This document shows positions 1-5,862 of a stretch of DNA of 14,314 bases, one piece after another. The position numbers and the translations under genes were made by a program. The notes beneath the pieces were generated by a model. It did no database searches. It was not told where the DNA came from and was given only the letters and a program-made list of their open reading frames with translations. The stretch is from contig JAQXNW010000154.1 of assembly GCA_029098205.1 (NCBI GenBank), positions 1 to 14,314 on the forward strand. The letters run 5' to 3'. The stretch is from Eubacteriales bacterium. Its GTDB lineage: Bacteria > Bacillota > Clostridia > Peptostreptococcales > Anaerovoracaceae. How positions within the stretch are numbered: the first letter of the stretch is position 1; each line of letters starts with the position of its first letter.

Positions 1-450
1 ATCAGACGTGTCGCGAAAACCGTTAAAGGCGGCAAGAACATGCGCTTCAGCGTAATCGTTGTAGTCGGCGATCATGAAGGACATGTCGGAGTCGGCCTGG
101 GCAAGGCGGTAGAGATCCCGGAAGCTGTAAGAAAAGCAACAGAAGACGCGAAGAAGGGCCTTATTTACGTTCCGATGGTAGGAACGAGTATCCCGCATGA
201 CAATATCGGCGAGTTCGGCGCAAGCCGCGTGCTCCTGATGAAAGCCCCGGAAGGAACGGGAGTTCTGGCGGGATCCTCCGCGCGTACCGTACTGGAAGCT
301 GCGGGAATCCGTGATATCCGTGCGAAAAACGTTGGATCGAAGAATGCCGGAAATATCGCGCTTGCGACGATGGAAGGCCTTCGGACTCTCAAGACGGTAG
401 AGCAGGTTGCTAAGCTGAGAGGCAAGAGCCCCGAAGAGATTATCGGATAG
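1..450 (+). CDS. rpsE: 30S ribosomal protein S5, 5'-truncated by window edge
   Basis: S5 sits near the mRNA entry and decoding region of the small subunit and contributes to translational fidelity. The frame is open from base 1 (first residues IRRVAKTVKGG) to a TAG at 448-450, giving 149 visible codons. The family is about 165 residues, so only some 15-20 N-terminal residues are missing. The ATG at 40 is internal: the RVAKTVKGG stretch before it is a conserved part of the S5 N-terminal RNA-binding domain, and no ribosome binding site precedes that ATG. Family hallmarks that are visible include VVVGDHEGHVGVGLGKA, the GTGVLAGSSARTVLEAAGI segment and the C-terminal RGKSPEEIIG. It is the first visible gene of the spc segment. 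Its stop codon overlaps the AGGAGG of rpmD, which suggests translational coupling. Confidence 0.97.
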   Translation: MRRVAKTVKGGKNMRFSVIVVVGDHEGHVGVGLGKAVEIPEAVRKATEDAKKGLIYVPMVGTSIPHDNIGEFGASRVLLMKAPEGTGVLAGSSARTVLEAAGIRDIRAKNVGSKNAGNIALATMEGLRTLKTVEQVAKLRGKSPEEIIG

Positions 451-462
451 GAGGAACGCAGA

Positions 463-645
463 ATGGCTGGAAAGCTTAAAATTACTTTGACAAAGAGTAC
501 AATCGGCGCGAATCCAAGACAGAAGAAAGTTGTGGCTGCGCTGGGTCTTAAGAAGATGCATCAGACGGTTGAGCTGGCGGATACTCCGGAAACAAGAGGC
601 GCCATCGCGAAGGTTTCGCATCTTCTGACAGTAGAAGAGAATTAA
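463..645 (+). CDS. rpmD: 50S ribosomal protein L30
   Basis: L30 is a small protein of the large ribosomal subunit. The product is 60 residues, the usual length of the short bacterial form. It begins MAGKLKITLTKSTIG and contains the typical N-P-R-Q-K-K-V-V-A-A-L-G-L-K-K turn-helix segment, followed by a C-terminal strand ending HLLTVEEN. The start is set by an AGGAGG at 449-454, eight bases upstream, overlapping the rpsE stop. The gene lies between rpsE and rplO, its standard place in the spc operon. Confidence 0.96.
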   Translation: MAGKLKITLTKSTIGANPRQKKVVAALGLKKMHQTVELADTPETRGAIAKVSHLLTVEEN

Positions 646-662
646 GGCAAGGAGGAAGGCGA

Positions 663-1103
663 ATGAAACTTCATGAATTGAAAGCTCCTGCCGGTTCTTC
701 GAGAAACCGCAAGAGAAAAGGAAGAGGAACCGCGACCGGACAGGGCAAGACCGGCGGCAGAGGAATGAACGGACAGAATTCCAGAAGCGGCGGCGGTGTA
801 CGGCTCGGGTTCGAAGGCGGACAGATGCCTTTGTACCGGCGTCTTCCGAAGAGAGGATTTACGAACATCTTCGGAACCGAATATGCGACGATTAATGTCG
901 GCGATCTGAATAAGTTCGCGGAAGGTACGGAGATTACTCCGGAGCTTCTGAAGGACATGGGTCTTGTGAAGAAACTTCAGGACGGACTTAAGATTCTCGG
1001 AGACGGCGAACTGAACGTGAAGCTGACTGTTAAGGCGAACAAGTTCACGAAGACTGCGAAAGAGAAAATCGAAAAAGCCGGCGGCACGGCCGAGGTGATG
1101 TAA
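663..1103 (+). CDS. rplO: 50S ribosomal protein L15
   Basis: L15 is a late-assembly protein of the 50S subunit that binds 23S rRNA. The 146-residue product matches the family length. Its N-terminal third (about residues 1-55) is the extended Gly/Arg/Lys-rich tail (KGRGTATGQGKTGGRGMNGQ, then a GFEGGQMPLYRRLPKRGF motif) that threads into rRNA. The C-terminal part is the globular domain with LKDMGLVKK and the KLTVKANKFTKTAKEKIEKAGG segment. An AAGGAGG at 649-655 lies seven bases before the ATG. The stop at 1101-1103 is directly followed by the secY ATG, so the two genes are probably translationally coupled. Confidence 0.97.
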   Translation: MKLHELKAPAGSSRNRKRKGRGTATGQGKTGGRGMNGQNSRSGGGVRLGFEGGQMPLYRRLPKRGFTNIFGTEYATINVGDLNKFAEGTEITPELLKDMGLVKKLQDGLKILGDGELNVKLTVKANKFTKTAKEKIEKAGGTAEVM

Positions 1104-2387
1104 ATGGAATTTTTGAAGACCGTTGCTGAGGCCTTAAAGGTCAAGGAAATTAAACGCAAGCTGATCTTTACGATTCTTATGCTCGTCGTATTCCGGATCG
1201 GCTCCAACATTTTGGTGCCGGGCGTGAACCGTACGACGCTGACGCAGCTGTTTTCGAACAGCAATCTGGGTCTGACTGAGCTGTTTAACCTGTTTTCAGG
1301 CGGTTCCTTCAGTAATTTCACTGTGTTTGCGCTTGGCGTGACGCCATATATCACGGCAAGCATTATCGTTCAGCTTCTGACGGTCGCGTTCCCGTATTTC
1401 GAAAATCTTGCGAAAGAAGGAATGGAAGGCCGGAAGAAGATGAACCAGATCATGCGTTACATGTCTGTTGTTCTGGCTTTGATCCAGGCATTCGGACTTA
1501 CATACGGGCTTTTCCGCAGAGCGCTGATCAATCAGAACTGGGTGGTGTACATCTCCATTACGCTGATTCTTACCGCAGGAGCGACTTTCCTGATGTGGCT
1601 GGGAGAGCAGATCAATGAGCATGGTGTCGGAAATGGCATTTCGCTCCTGATCTTCGGCGGGATCGTATCCCGTCTCCCGTCCCAGATCGGTGAAATTCAT
1701 CAGAGAGTTTCCGAAGGCGGAACTTCTCCGGTTACGGTTGCCATCCTGATTCTTATCGCTCTTGTGGTTGTTGTCGCGATCATCGCGGTGCAGCAGGGCG
1801 AAAGAAGAATCCCGGTGCAGTACGCGAAGCGGGTTGTCGGAAGAAAGATGTACGGCGGACAGTCGACGCATATTCCGCTGAAAGTCAATCAGGCGGGCGT
1901 TATGCCGATCATCTTCGCTTTGTCGATTTTGCAGTTCCCGCTGATCATCACCTATTTCTTCCCCGGAACAAAGTTCCAGGAATTTGTTGAAAAATATCTG
2001 TCTCTGGCGGGAAGCCCCGGTGTATGGATTTACGCAGTGCTGAACGTAATTCTGATTATTGCGTTTAACTTTTTCTATACTGCGATTACGTTCAATCCGA
2101 TGGAAATCGCGGACAGCATGAAGCAGAACGGCGGATATATCCCGGGCATTCGTCCGGGAAGAGCGACGGTTGAGTACCTTTCCGGCGTTATGTCGAGAGT
2201 GTCGATCGTCGGCGCTATTTTCCTCGCTGTTATTGCCACGATTCCGACGCTGGTTTCAGAGTATTCGGGTCTTCAGATCAGTTTCGGAGGAACTTCGATT
2301 CTGATCATGGTCGGTGTCGCGCTGGATACGATGCAGCAGATTCAAAACCAGATGCTGATGAGAAATTATAAAGGTTTCCTGAAATAA
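1104..2387 (+). CDS. secY: Protein translocase channel subunit SecY
   Basis: SecY is the integral membrane channel of the SecYEG translocon, through which proteins are exported or inserted into the cytoplasmic membrane. The product is 427 residues, typical for Firmicutes, with a hydrophobic pattern consistent with ten transmembrane helices. Landmarks in order are the plug/TM2 region (NLFSGGSFSNFTVFALGVTPYI, about residues 61-82), the TM4-5 region GNGISLLIFGGIVSRLP, the cytoplasmic C4 loop QQGERRIPVQYAKRVVGRKM that contacts SecA and the ribosome, and the C5 loop FNPMEIADSMKQNGGYIPGIRPG. The end, MRNYKGFLK, is the usual SecY tail. The start directly follows the rplO TAA; its ribosome binding sequence (GAGGTGAT, 1091-1098) lies inside rplO. 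It is followed by adk, as in Bacillus. Confidence 0.97.
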   Translation: MEFLKTVAEALKVKEIKRKLIFTILMLVVFRIGSNILVPGVNRTTLTQLFSNSNLGLTELFNLFSGGSFSNFTVFALGVTPYITASIIVQLLTVAFPYFENLAKEGMEGRKKMNQIMRYMSVVLALIQAFGLTYGLFRRALINQNWVVYISITLILTAGATFLMWLGEQINEHGVGNGISLLIFGGIVSRLPSQIGEIHQRVSEGGTSPVTVAILILIALVVVVAIIAVQQGERRIPVQYAKRVVGRKMYGGQSTHIPLKVNQAGVMPIIFALSILQFPLIITYFFPGTKFQEFVEKYLSLAGSPGVWIYAVLNVILIIAFNFFYTAITFNPMEIADSMKQNGGYIPGIRPGRATVEYLSGVMSRVSIVGAIFLAVIATIPTLVSEYSGLQISFGGTSILIMVGVALDTMQQIQNQMLMRNYKGFLK

Positions 2388-2412
2388 TCAAGGCAGAATG
2401 GGAGATGAAAAA

Positions 2413-3060
2413 ATGATCCGCACAATTTTACTTGGGCCGCCGGGCGCCGGCAAAGGCACGCAGGCTGCGAAAATGGTCGAACAGTATCATATTCCTCACA
2501 TTTCGACCGGTGACATCTTCCGTGAAAATATCAAGAACGGAACAGAGCTGGGAAAAAGAGCGAAAGAATATATGGACCGTGGTGAGCTGGTTCCGGACGA
2601 TCTTGTCATTGAGATCGCGACTGACCGTCTTACAAAGGACGACTGCAAGGATGGATTCATCCTGGACGGTTTTCCGAGAACCGTGCATCAGGCGGAGGAG
2701 CTGGACAAGTTCCTTGCCGGACGCGGGGAAAAGCTTAGTGTGGTTATCAATCTGGAAGTCGGCGATGAAGAGCTGATGAAGCGGCTGACCGGAAGACGCG
2801 TCTGCAAAAAATGCGGAGCGAGCTACCACATTGTGAATATGCCTCCTAAGAAAGAAGGCATCTGCGACGTCTGCGGAGGAGAGCTCATCCAGAGAGCCGA
2901 TGATAACGAAGAGACGGCGCGGAACCGGATCCGCGTATATGATGAGCAGACGAAACCGCTGATCGACTATTACGAGAAAGCGGGCATCATTGCGAATATC
3001 AACGGAGAGAAGGGTCTTGAGAATACATTCTCCGAGATCCGGAAAGCCTTGGAGGCGTAG
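2413..3060 (+). CDS. adk: Adenylate kinase, zinc-lid type
   Basis: This cytoplasmic kinase catalyses ATP + AMP = 2 ADP. From the ATG at 2413 the protein is 215 residues, the normal length of the long-lid form. The P-loop GPPGAGKG is at residues 8-15 (Lys14). The family signature FILDGFPRT is at about 82-90. The lid carries four cysteines (C131, C134, C151, C154) in a CxxC...CxxC arrangement, the structural zinc site common in Gram-positive enzymes. An in-frame ATG at 2398 would add MGDEK, but only the 2413 start has a good ribosome binding site (GGGAG, 2400-2404, eight bases away) and puts the P-loop at the usual distance from the N-terminus. It follows secY by 25 bp and precedes map by 3 bp. 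Confidence 0.96.
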   Translation: MIRTILLGPPGAGKGTQAAKMVEQYHIPHISTGDIFRENIKNGTELGKRAKEYMDRGELVPDDLVIEIATDRLTKDDCKDGFILDGFPRTVHQAEELDKFLAGRGEKLSVVINLEVGDEELMKRLTGRRVCKKCGASYHIVNMPPKKEGICDVCGGELIQRADDNEETARNRIRVYDEQTKPLIDYYEKAGIIANINGEKGLENTFSEIRKALEA

Positions 3061-3063
3061 TCG

Positions 3064-3810
3064 ATGATCATCATCAAGTCGCAGGAAGAAATTGAGCTGA
3101 TGCGGAAAGCGGGGCGTGTGAACGTCGCGCTTTTCGACGGACTGAAGGACTATATCAAACCGGGAATTACGACGAAGGATATCGACGATTTCGCGGAAGA
3201 AATCTGCCGGTCGATGGGCGCCCGTGCGGCGGAAAAAGGCTACGGCGGGTTTCCGGCCAGCGTATGCGCGTCTGTGAATGATGAAATTGTTCACGGAATT
3301 CCGAGCAAAGACCGGGTGCTCCAGGACGGAGATATCATCAGCGTTGATTTTGTCGCGGAGCTGGGCGGATATATGGCGGATTCCTGCCGGACGTTCGCCG
3401 TCGGAAACATCAGCGATACCGCGAGGCATCTGATGGACACAGCGGAGAAGGCTTTCTTCGAAGGCATCAAATTCGCGAAGGAAGGTTATCGGCTGTATGA
3501 TCTCTCTCACAGAGTGCAGGAAGTCGTGGAAGCAGAAGGCTTCGGAGTGATCCGGGACTATACGGGGCACGGAATCGGGCAGGAAATGCACGAGGATCCG
3601 GCCGTGCCGAATTACGGCAGAGCCGGAAGAGGACCGAGACTGCAGAAGGGAATGACACTGGCTGTGGAGCCGATGATCGTGGAAAAATCGTATCTAACGG
3701 AGACGCTTTCCAATGACTGGACTGTGATTACACGGGACGGGGGACTTGCGGCGCATTATGAAAATACGATTGCGGTTACAGACGGCGAAGCGGATATTCT
3801 TACGATATAG
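3064..3810 (+). CDS. map: Methionine aminopeptidase, type I
   Basis: This enzyme removes the initiator Met from nascent proteins after deformylation. The product is 248 residues, the size of the short bacterial type Ia enzyme without an N-terminal zinc-finger extension. All five dinuclear metal ligands of the pita-bread fold are visible: D95 (SVDF), D106 (ADSCRTF), H169 (GHGIG), E202 (VEPM) and E233 (HYENT). The substrate-side histidines H77 (EIVHGIP) and H176 (EMHEDP) are also present. These lie exactly two residues before the Escherichia coli positions. A GGAGG at 3051-3055, inside the end of adk, precedes the ATG by eight bases. The gene is co-transcribed with adk and infA, as in other Firmicutes. 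Placing it beside IF-1 and ribosomal genes fits its translation-linked role. Confidence 0.96.
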   Translation: MIIIKSQEEIELMRKAGRVNVALFDGLKDYIKPGITTKDIDDFAEEICRSMGARAAEKGYGGFPASVCASVNDEIVHGIPSKDRVLQDGDIISVDFVAELGGYMADSCRTFAVGNISDTARHLMDTAEKAFFEGIKFAKEGYRLYDLSHRVQEVVEAEGFGVIRDYTGHGIGQEMHEDPAVPNYGRAGRGPRLQKGMTLAVEPMIVEKSYLTETLSNDWTVITRDGGLAAHYENTIAVTDGEADILTI

Positions 3811-3823
3811 AGAGGTACAGCGG

Positions 3824-4045
3824 ATGGCGAAGAAAGACGTCATTGAGGTAGTCGGAACCGTTGTGGACGCGCAGCCGAATGCGATGTTCAAGGTTAAACT
3901 GGAGAACGATTTCGAAGTATTGGCTACCATTTCCGGAAAAATCCGAATGAATTATATCCGTATCCTTCCGGGAGACAAGGTAAAGGTGGAGCTTTCCCCT
4001 TATGACCTGACCCGGGGACGGATTACTTGGAGAGAAAGAGGCTAA
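3824..4045 (+). CDS. infA: Translation initiation factor IF-1
   Basis: IF-1 binds the 30S A site during initiation. The 73-residue product is a single OB-fold of the S1 type. The frame is open further upstream (to 3746), but that part overlaps map in another frame. The ATG at 3824 has AGAGG at 3811-3815 and gives the classical MAKKDVIEVVGTV start. Conserved elements are P18-N19-A20-M21-F22, SGKIRMNYIRILPGDKV and the C-terminal LSPYDLTRGRITWR. Two positions depart from the family: the N-G-[HQ] turn reads N-D-F (28-30), and the His normally found in HISGK/HVSGK is Thr35. It follows map by 13 bp without the KOW-domain gene often seen here in Firmicutes. Confidence 0.95.
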   Translation: MAKKDVIEVVGTVVDAQPNAMFKVKLENDFEVLATISGKIRMNYIRILPGDKVKVELSPYDLTRGRITWRERG

Positions 4046-4069
4046 CGCCAGAAATACGGGAGGTGCACG

Positions 4070-4183
4070 ATGAAGGTTAGAGCGTCGGTTAAACCGATCT
4101 GCGAAAAGTGCAAGGTTATCAAAAGACATGGCAAAGTCATGGTAATTTGTGAGAATCCGAAGCATAAGCAGAGACAGGGCTAA
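4070..4183 (+). CDS. rpmJ: 50S ribosomal protein L36 (zinc-binding form)
   Basis: L36 is the smallest protein of the large subunit. The product is 37 residues: MKVRASVKPICEKCKVIKRH followed by a GKVMVICENPKHKQRQG tail. The zinc-ribbon ligands C11, C14, C27 and H32 are all present, so this is the C+ form rather than the zinc-free paralogue. GGGAGGTG at 4058-4065 precedes the ATG. It follows infA by 24 bp and is the last gene before the 191-bp gap that carries the alpha-operon promoter. It can therefore be seen as the end of the spc segment. Confidence 0.97.
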   Translation: MKVRASVKPICEKCKVIKRHGKVMVICENPKHKQRQG

Positions 4184-4191
4184 AAATAGTA

Positions 4192-4220
4192 TTGCCAAGA
4201 AAATATAAGTATGCTATAAT
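4192..4220 (+). promoter_or_regulatory. Sigma-A-type promoter for the alpha operon (extended -10)
   Basis: A TTGCCA -35 box (4192-4197) and a perfect TATAAT -10 box (4215-4220) are separated by exactly 17 bp, with a TG one base upstream of the -10 (4212-4213). This is the best promoter match seen in the window. Transcription would be expected to start near 4226-4229. It lies just after rpmJ, so rpsM-rpsK-rpsD-rpoA-rplQ can be transcribed independently of the upstream spc genes. The assignment rests on sequence match alone. Confidence 0.85.
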
Positions 4221-4270
4221 AACTCAGTTACGCCACGAAAGAACATTTCCTGTGACGCAGCTGAGTTTTT
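4221..4270 (+). terminator. Terminator-like hairpin overlapping the alpha promoter start site
   Basis: AACTCAG (4221-4227) pairs fully with CTGAGTT (4261-4267). The stem continues with T-G and T-A pairs, CG/CG (4231-4232 with 4256-4257), CAC/GTG (4234-4236 with 4252-4254) and an apical GAAA/TTTC (4237-4240 with 4246-4249) closing a 5-nt loop; single mismatches break the middle. Five T residues (4266-4270) end it. The 5' arm begins immediately after the -10 box. Only read-through RNA from the spc genes carries the whole stem; RNA started at about 4227 would lack the outer pairs. The U-tract is short and partly paired, so termination strength is uncertain. Confidence 0.55.
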
Positions 4271-4273
4271 AGA

Positions 4274-4358
4274 GTCTGTGGAACCGGGTCCATAAGACGA
4301 AACGTAAAACATAAGAACGCCTGTCTATATCACTCCCGGAGATGTGACGGAAGATAGG
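4274..4358 (+). promoter_or_regulatory. Structured alpha-operon leader: two hairpins with complementary loops
   Basis: Hairpin one pairs GTCT (4274-4277) with AGAC (4295-4298) and TGGA (4279-4282) with TCCA (4289-4292) around the loop ACCGGG. Hairpin two pairs CCTGTCT (4320-4326) with AGATAGG (4352-4358, one G-U) and TCAC (4330-4333) with GTGA (4344-4347) around the loop TCCCGGAGAT. Loop bases CCGGG (4284-4288) and CCCGG (4335-4339) are perfectly complementary, so a five-pair, all-G/C kissing contact is possible. The second hairpin ends inside the first AGGAG (4356-4360) of the purine-rich tract before rpsM; the nearest AAGGAG is 4361-4366. Autoregulation of alpha operons by S4 is known in Escherichia coli; a similar role here is inferred. 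Confidence 0.5.
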
Positions 4359-4374
4359 AGAAGGAGAGAAGCAT

Positions 4375-4752
4375 ATGGCTCGTATCGCCGGTGTCGATCT
4401 GCCTAGAGAGAAGAGAGTGGAAATAGGACTTACCTATATCTACGGAATCGGCAGAACATCAGCAAAGAAGATCCTTGCGGAAGCCGGAGTGGATCCGGAT
4501 ACAAGGGTCAAGGACCTCACCGAGACAGAGGCAGGAAACATCCGTAAGATCATCGATAATGAATACATGGTAGAAGGTGATCTTCGCAGAGAGGTTTCCA
4601 TGAACATCAAGCGTCTGATGGAAATCGGAAGCTATCGCGGCATCAGACACAGAAGAGGACTGCCGGTAAGAGGGCAGCAGACCAAGACAAACGCGAGAAC
4701 CCGTAAGGGGCCGAAGAAAACGGTCGGAAGAAAAAAGAAGGAAGTGAGGTAA
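4375..4752 (+). CDS. rpsM: 30S ribosomal protein S13
   Basis: S13 is in the head of the small subunit and contacts the P-site tRNA and the bridge to the large subunit. The 125-residue product has the usual MARIAGVDLPREKRVEIGLTYIYGIG start, the helix-two-turn-helix core and the family signature RGIRHRRGLPVRGQ (about residues 88-101). It ends in a basic tail (KGPKKTVGRKKKEVR) that reaches the tRNA. An AAGGAG at 4361-4366 lies eight bases before the ATG. It is the first gene of the alpha operon and sits directly behind the structured leader described at 4221-4358. The stop is one base from the rpsK start. Confidence 0.97.
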   Translation: MARIAGVDLPREKRVEIGLTYIYGIGRTSAKKILAEAGVDPDTRVKDLTETEAGNIRKIIDNEYMVEGDLRREVSMNIKRLMEIGSYRGIRHRRGLPVRGQQTKTNARTRKGPKKTVGRKKKEVR

Positions 4753-4753
4753 C

Positions 4754-5152
4754 ATGGCTAAGGGTCAGAAGAAAGCTGTCAGAAAGAAAAAAGTACAGCG
4801 TAAGAACATTTCTAAGGGCCAGGCTCACATCCAGTCCACTTTTAATAATACATTGGTAACCCTGACAGATATGGAAGGCAACGCGCTTTCCTGGTCCAGC
4901 GCCGGCTCTCTGGGATTCAGAGGATCCAAGAAATCTACGCCGTTCGCTGCGCAGATGGCTGCGGAAACCGCAAGCAAGGCAGCGATGGAGCACGGTCTTA
5001 AAACAGTAGAAGTTTACGTAAAGGGACCGGGTTCCGGAAGAGAAGCTGCGATCCGTGCACTGCAGGCGGCAGGTCTTGAAGTCACAATGATTAAGGACAT
5101 TACGCCGATTCCGCATAACGGATGCCGTCCGCCTAAGAGAAGAAGAGTCTGA
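4754..5152 (+). CDS. rpsK: 30S ribosomal protein S11
   Basis: S11 lies on the platform of the small subunit near the mRNA exit channel. The 132-residue product has a basic start (MAKGQKKAVRKKKVQRKNI), the core AHIQSTFNNTLVTLTD, and the family signature VEVYVKGPGSGREAAIRALQ followed by DITPIPHNGCRPPKRRRV. It begins one base after the rpsM stop, with its ribosome binding sequence (AAGGAAG, GAGGT; 4738-4750) inside the end of rpsM, so the two are likely coupled. rpsD follows after 15 bp. Confidence 0.97.
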   Translation: MAKGQKKAVRKKKVQRKNISKGQAHIQSTFNNTLVTLTDMEGNALSWSSAGSLGFRGSKKSTPFAAQMAAETASKAAMEHGLKTVEVYVKGPGSGREAAIRALQAAGLEVTMIKDITPIPHNGCRPPKRRRV

Positions 5153-5167
5153 TAGGGAGGGAATAAC

Positions 5168-5755
5168 ATGGCAGTAAATAAAGATCCTATTCTTAAGAGA
5201 TGCAGATCCCTGGATATCGATCCTTCGCATCTTGGCGTATTTAAGGAGTCCAAGAGAACACCGAACCGCCGCCGCGGAAAGATGAGTGAATACGGCATTC
5301 AGCTTCGTGAGAAGCAGAGAGCGAAATTCATCTATGGCGTTCTGGAGAAGCAGTTCCGGACTGTTTTTGAGAAAGCAGAGAAGAAGCCGGGCATCACGGG
5401 TGAAAATCTTCTGATCATGCTCGAGACCAGACTGGATAACGTTGTATACAGAATGGGTCTCGCGACGACAAGAAGAGAAGCCCGTCAGCTGGTTGTACAC
5501 GGGCATTATCTGGTAAACGGAAAGAAAGTAAACATTCCTTCCTACACAGTTAAGCCGGGCGACATCATCAAAGTAAAAGAGAAGAGCCAGAGCTCCCCGA
5601 AATTCAAGGAAATCAAGGAGATGCAGGTTGCGGTTCCTTCCTGGATGACGGCTGACAGCGAGAAGCTGGAAGGCAAAATCCTGAAACTTCCTGAGAGAGC
5701 GGATATCGACACTCCGATTGAGGAGCATCTGATCGTCGAGCTGTACTCCAAATAA
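5168..5755 (+). CDS. rpsD: 30S ribosomal protein S4 (zinc-free type)
   Basis: S4 is a primary 16S rRNA-binding protein that starts assembly of the small subunit and, in several bacteria, represses its own operon. The product is 195 residues. The N-terminal segment (MAVNKDPILKRCRSLDIDP) has a single cysteine and lacks the zinc-binding cysteine cluster of other S4 proteins, which is common in Clostridia. Then come SEYGIQLREKQRAKFIYGVLEKQFR and an S4 RNA-binding domain (about residues 89-150: RLDNVVYRMGLATTRREARQLVVHGHYLVNGKKVNIPSY). It ends with the standard HLIVELYSK. GGAGG at 5156-5160 is seven bases before the ATG. Its place within the alpha operon makes it the natural candidate ligand of the upstream leader. 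Confidence 0.97.
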   Translation: MAVNKDPILKRCRSLDIDPSHLGVFKESKRTPNRRRGKMSEYGIQLREKQRAKFIYGVLEKQFRTVFEKAEKKPGITGENLLIMLETRLDNVVYRMGLATTRREARQLVVHGHYLVNGKKVNIPSYTVKPGDIIKVKEKSQSSPKFKEIKEMQVAVPSWMTADSEKLEGKILKLPERADIDTPIEEHLIVELYSK

Positions 5756-5768
5756 GGAATTCCTCTAT

Positions 5769-5817
5769 CTGAGGGCATACCGCCTGCGGCAGTTATTCGC
5801 GGAGGCTTTGTCCTCAG
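5769..5817 (+). promoter_or_regulatory. Structured RNA element between rpsD and rpoA
   Basis: The 107-bp gap between rpsD and rpoA holds an outer stem, CTGAGG (5769-5774) with CCTCAG (5812-5817). It encloses an inner stem, GCCT (5782-5785) with AGGC (5803-5806), continued by CG/GC pairs after one G-G mismatch. Competing inner pairings (CCGC/GCGG at 5780-5783 and 5799-5802) are also possible. No U-tract follows, so it is not a classical terminator. It could affect mRNA processing or stability, or the relative output of rpsD and rpoA. No protein-coding frame is evident in this gap. Confidence 0.35.
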
Positions 5818-5862
5818 CGTTAAAGCAGGATTTTCTTATCGGAAGTTAGGAGGTATTTTTCC

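Noticed and set aside
40..42. ATG at 40 as the start of rpsE.
   Set aside because: Conserved S5 residues (RVAKTVKGG) are encoded in frame before it and no ribosome binding site precedes it; the gene simply begins outside the window.
2398..2412. Upstream in-frame ATG of adk (adds MGDEK).
   Set aside because: Only a weak AAGG precedes it, whereas the ATG at 2413 has GGGAG at eight bases and gives the usual distance to the P-loop.
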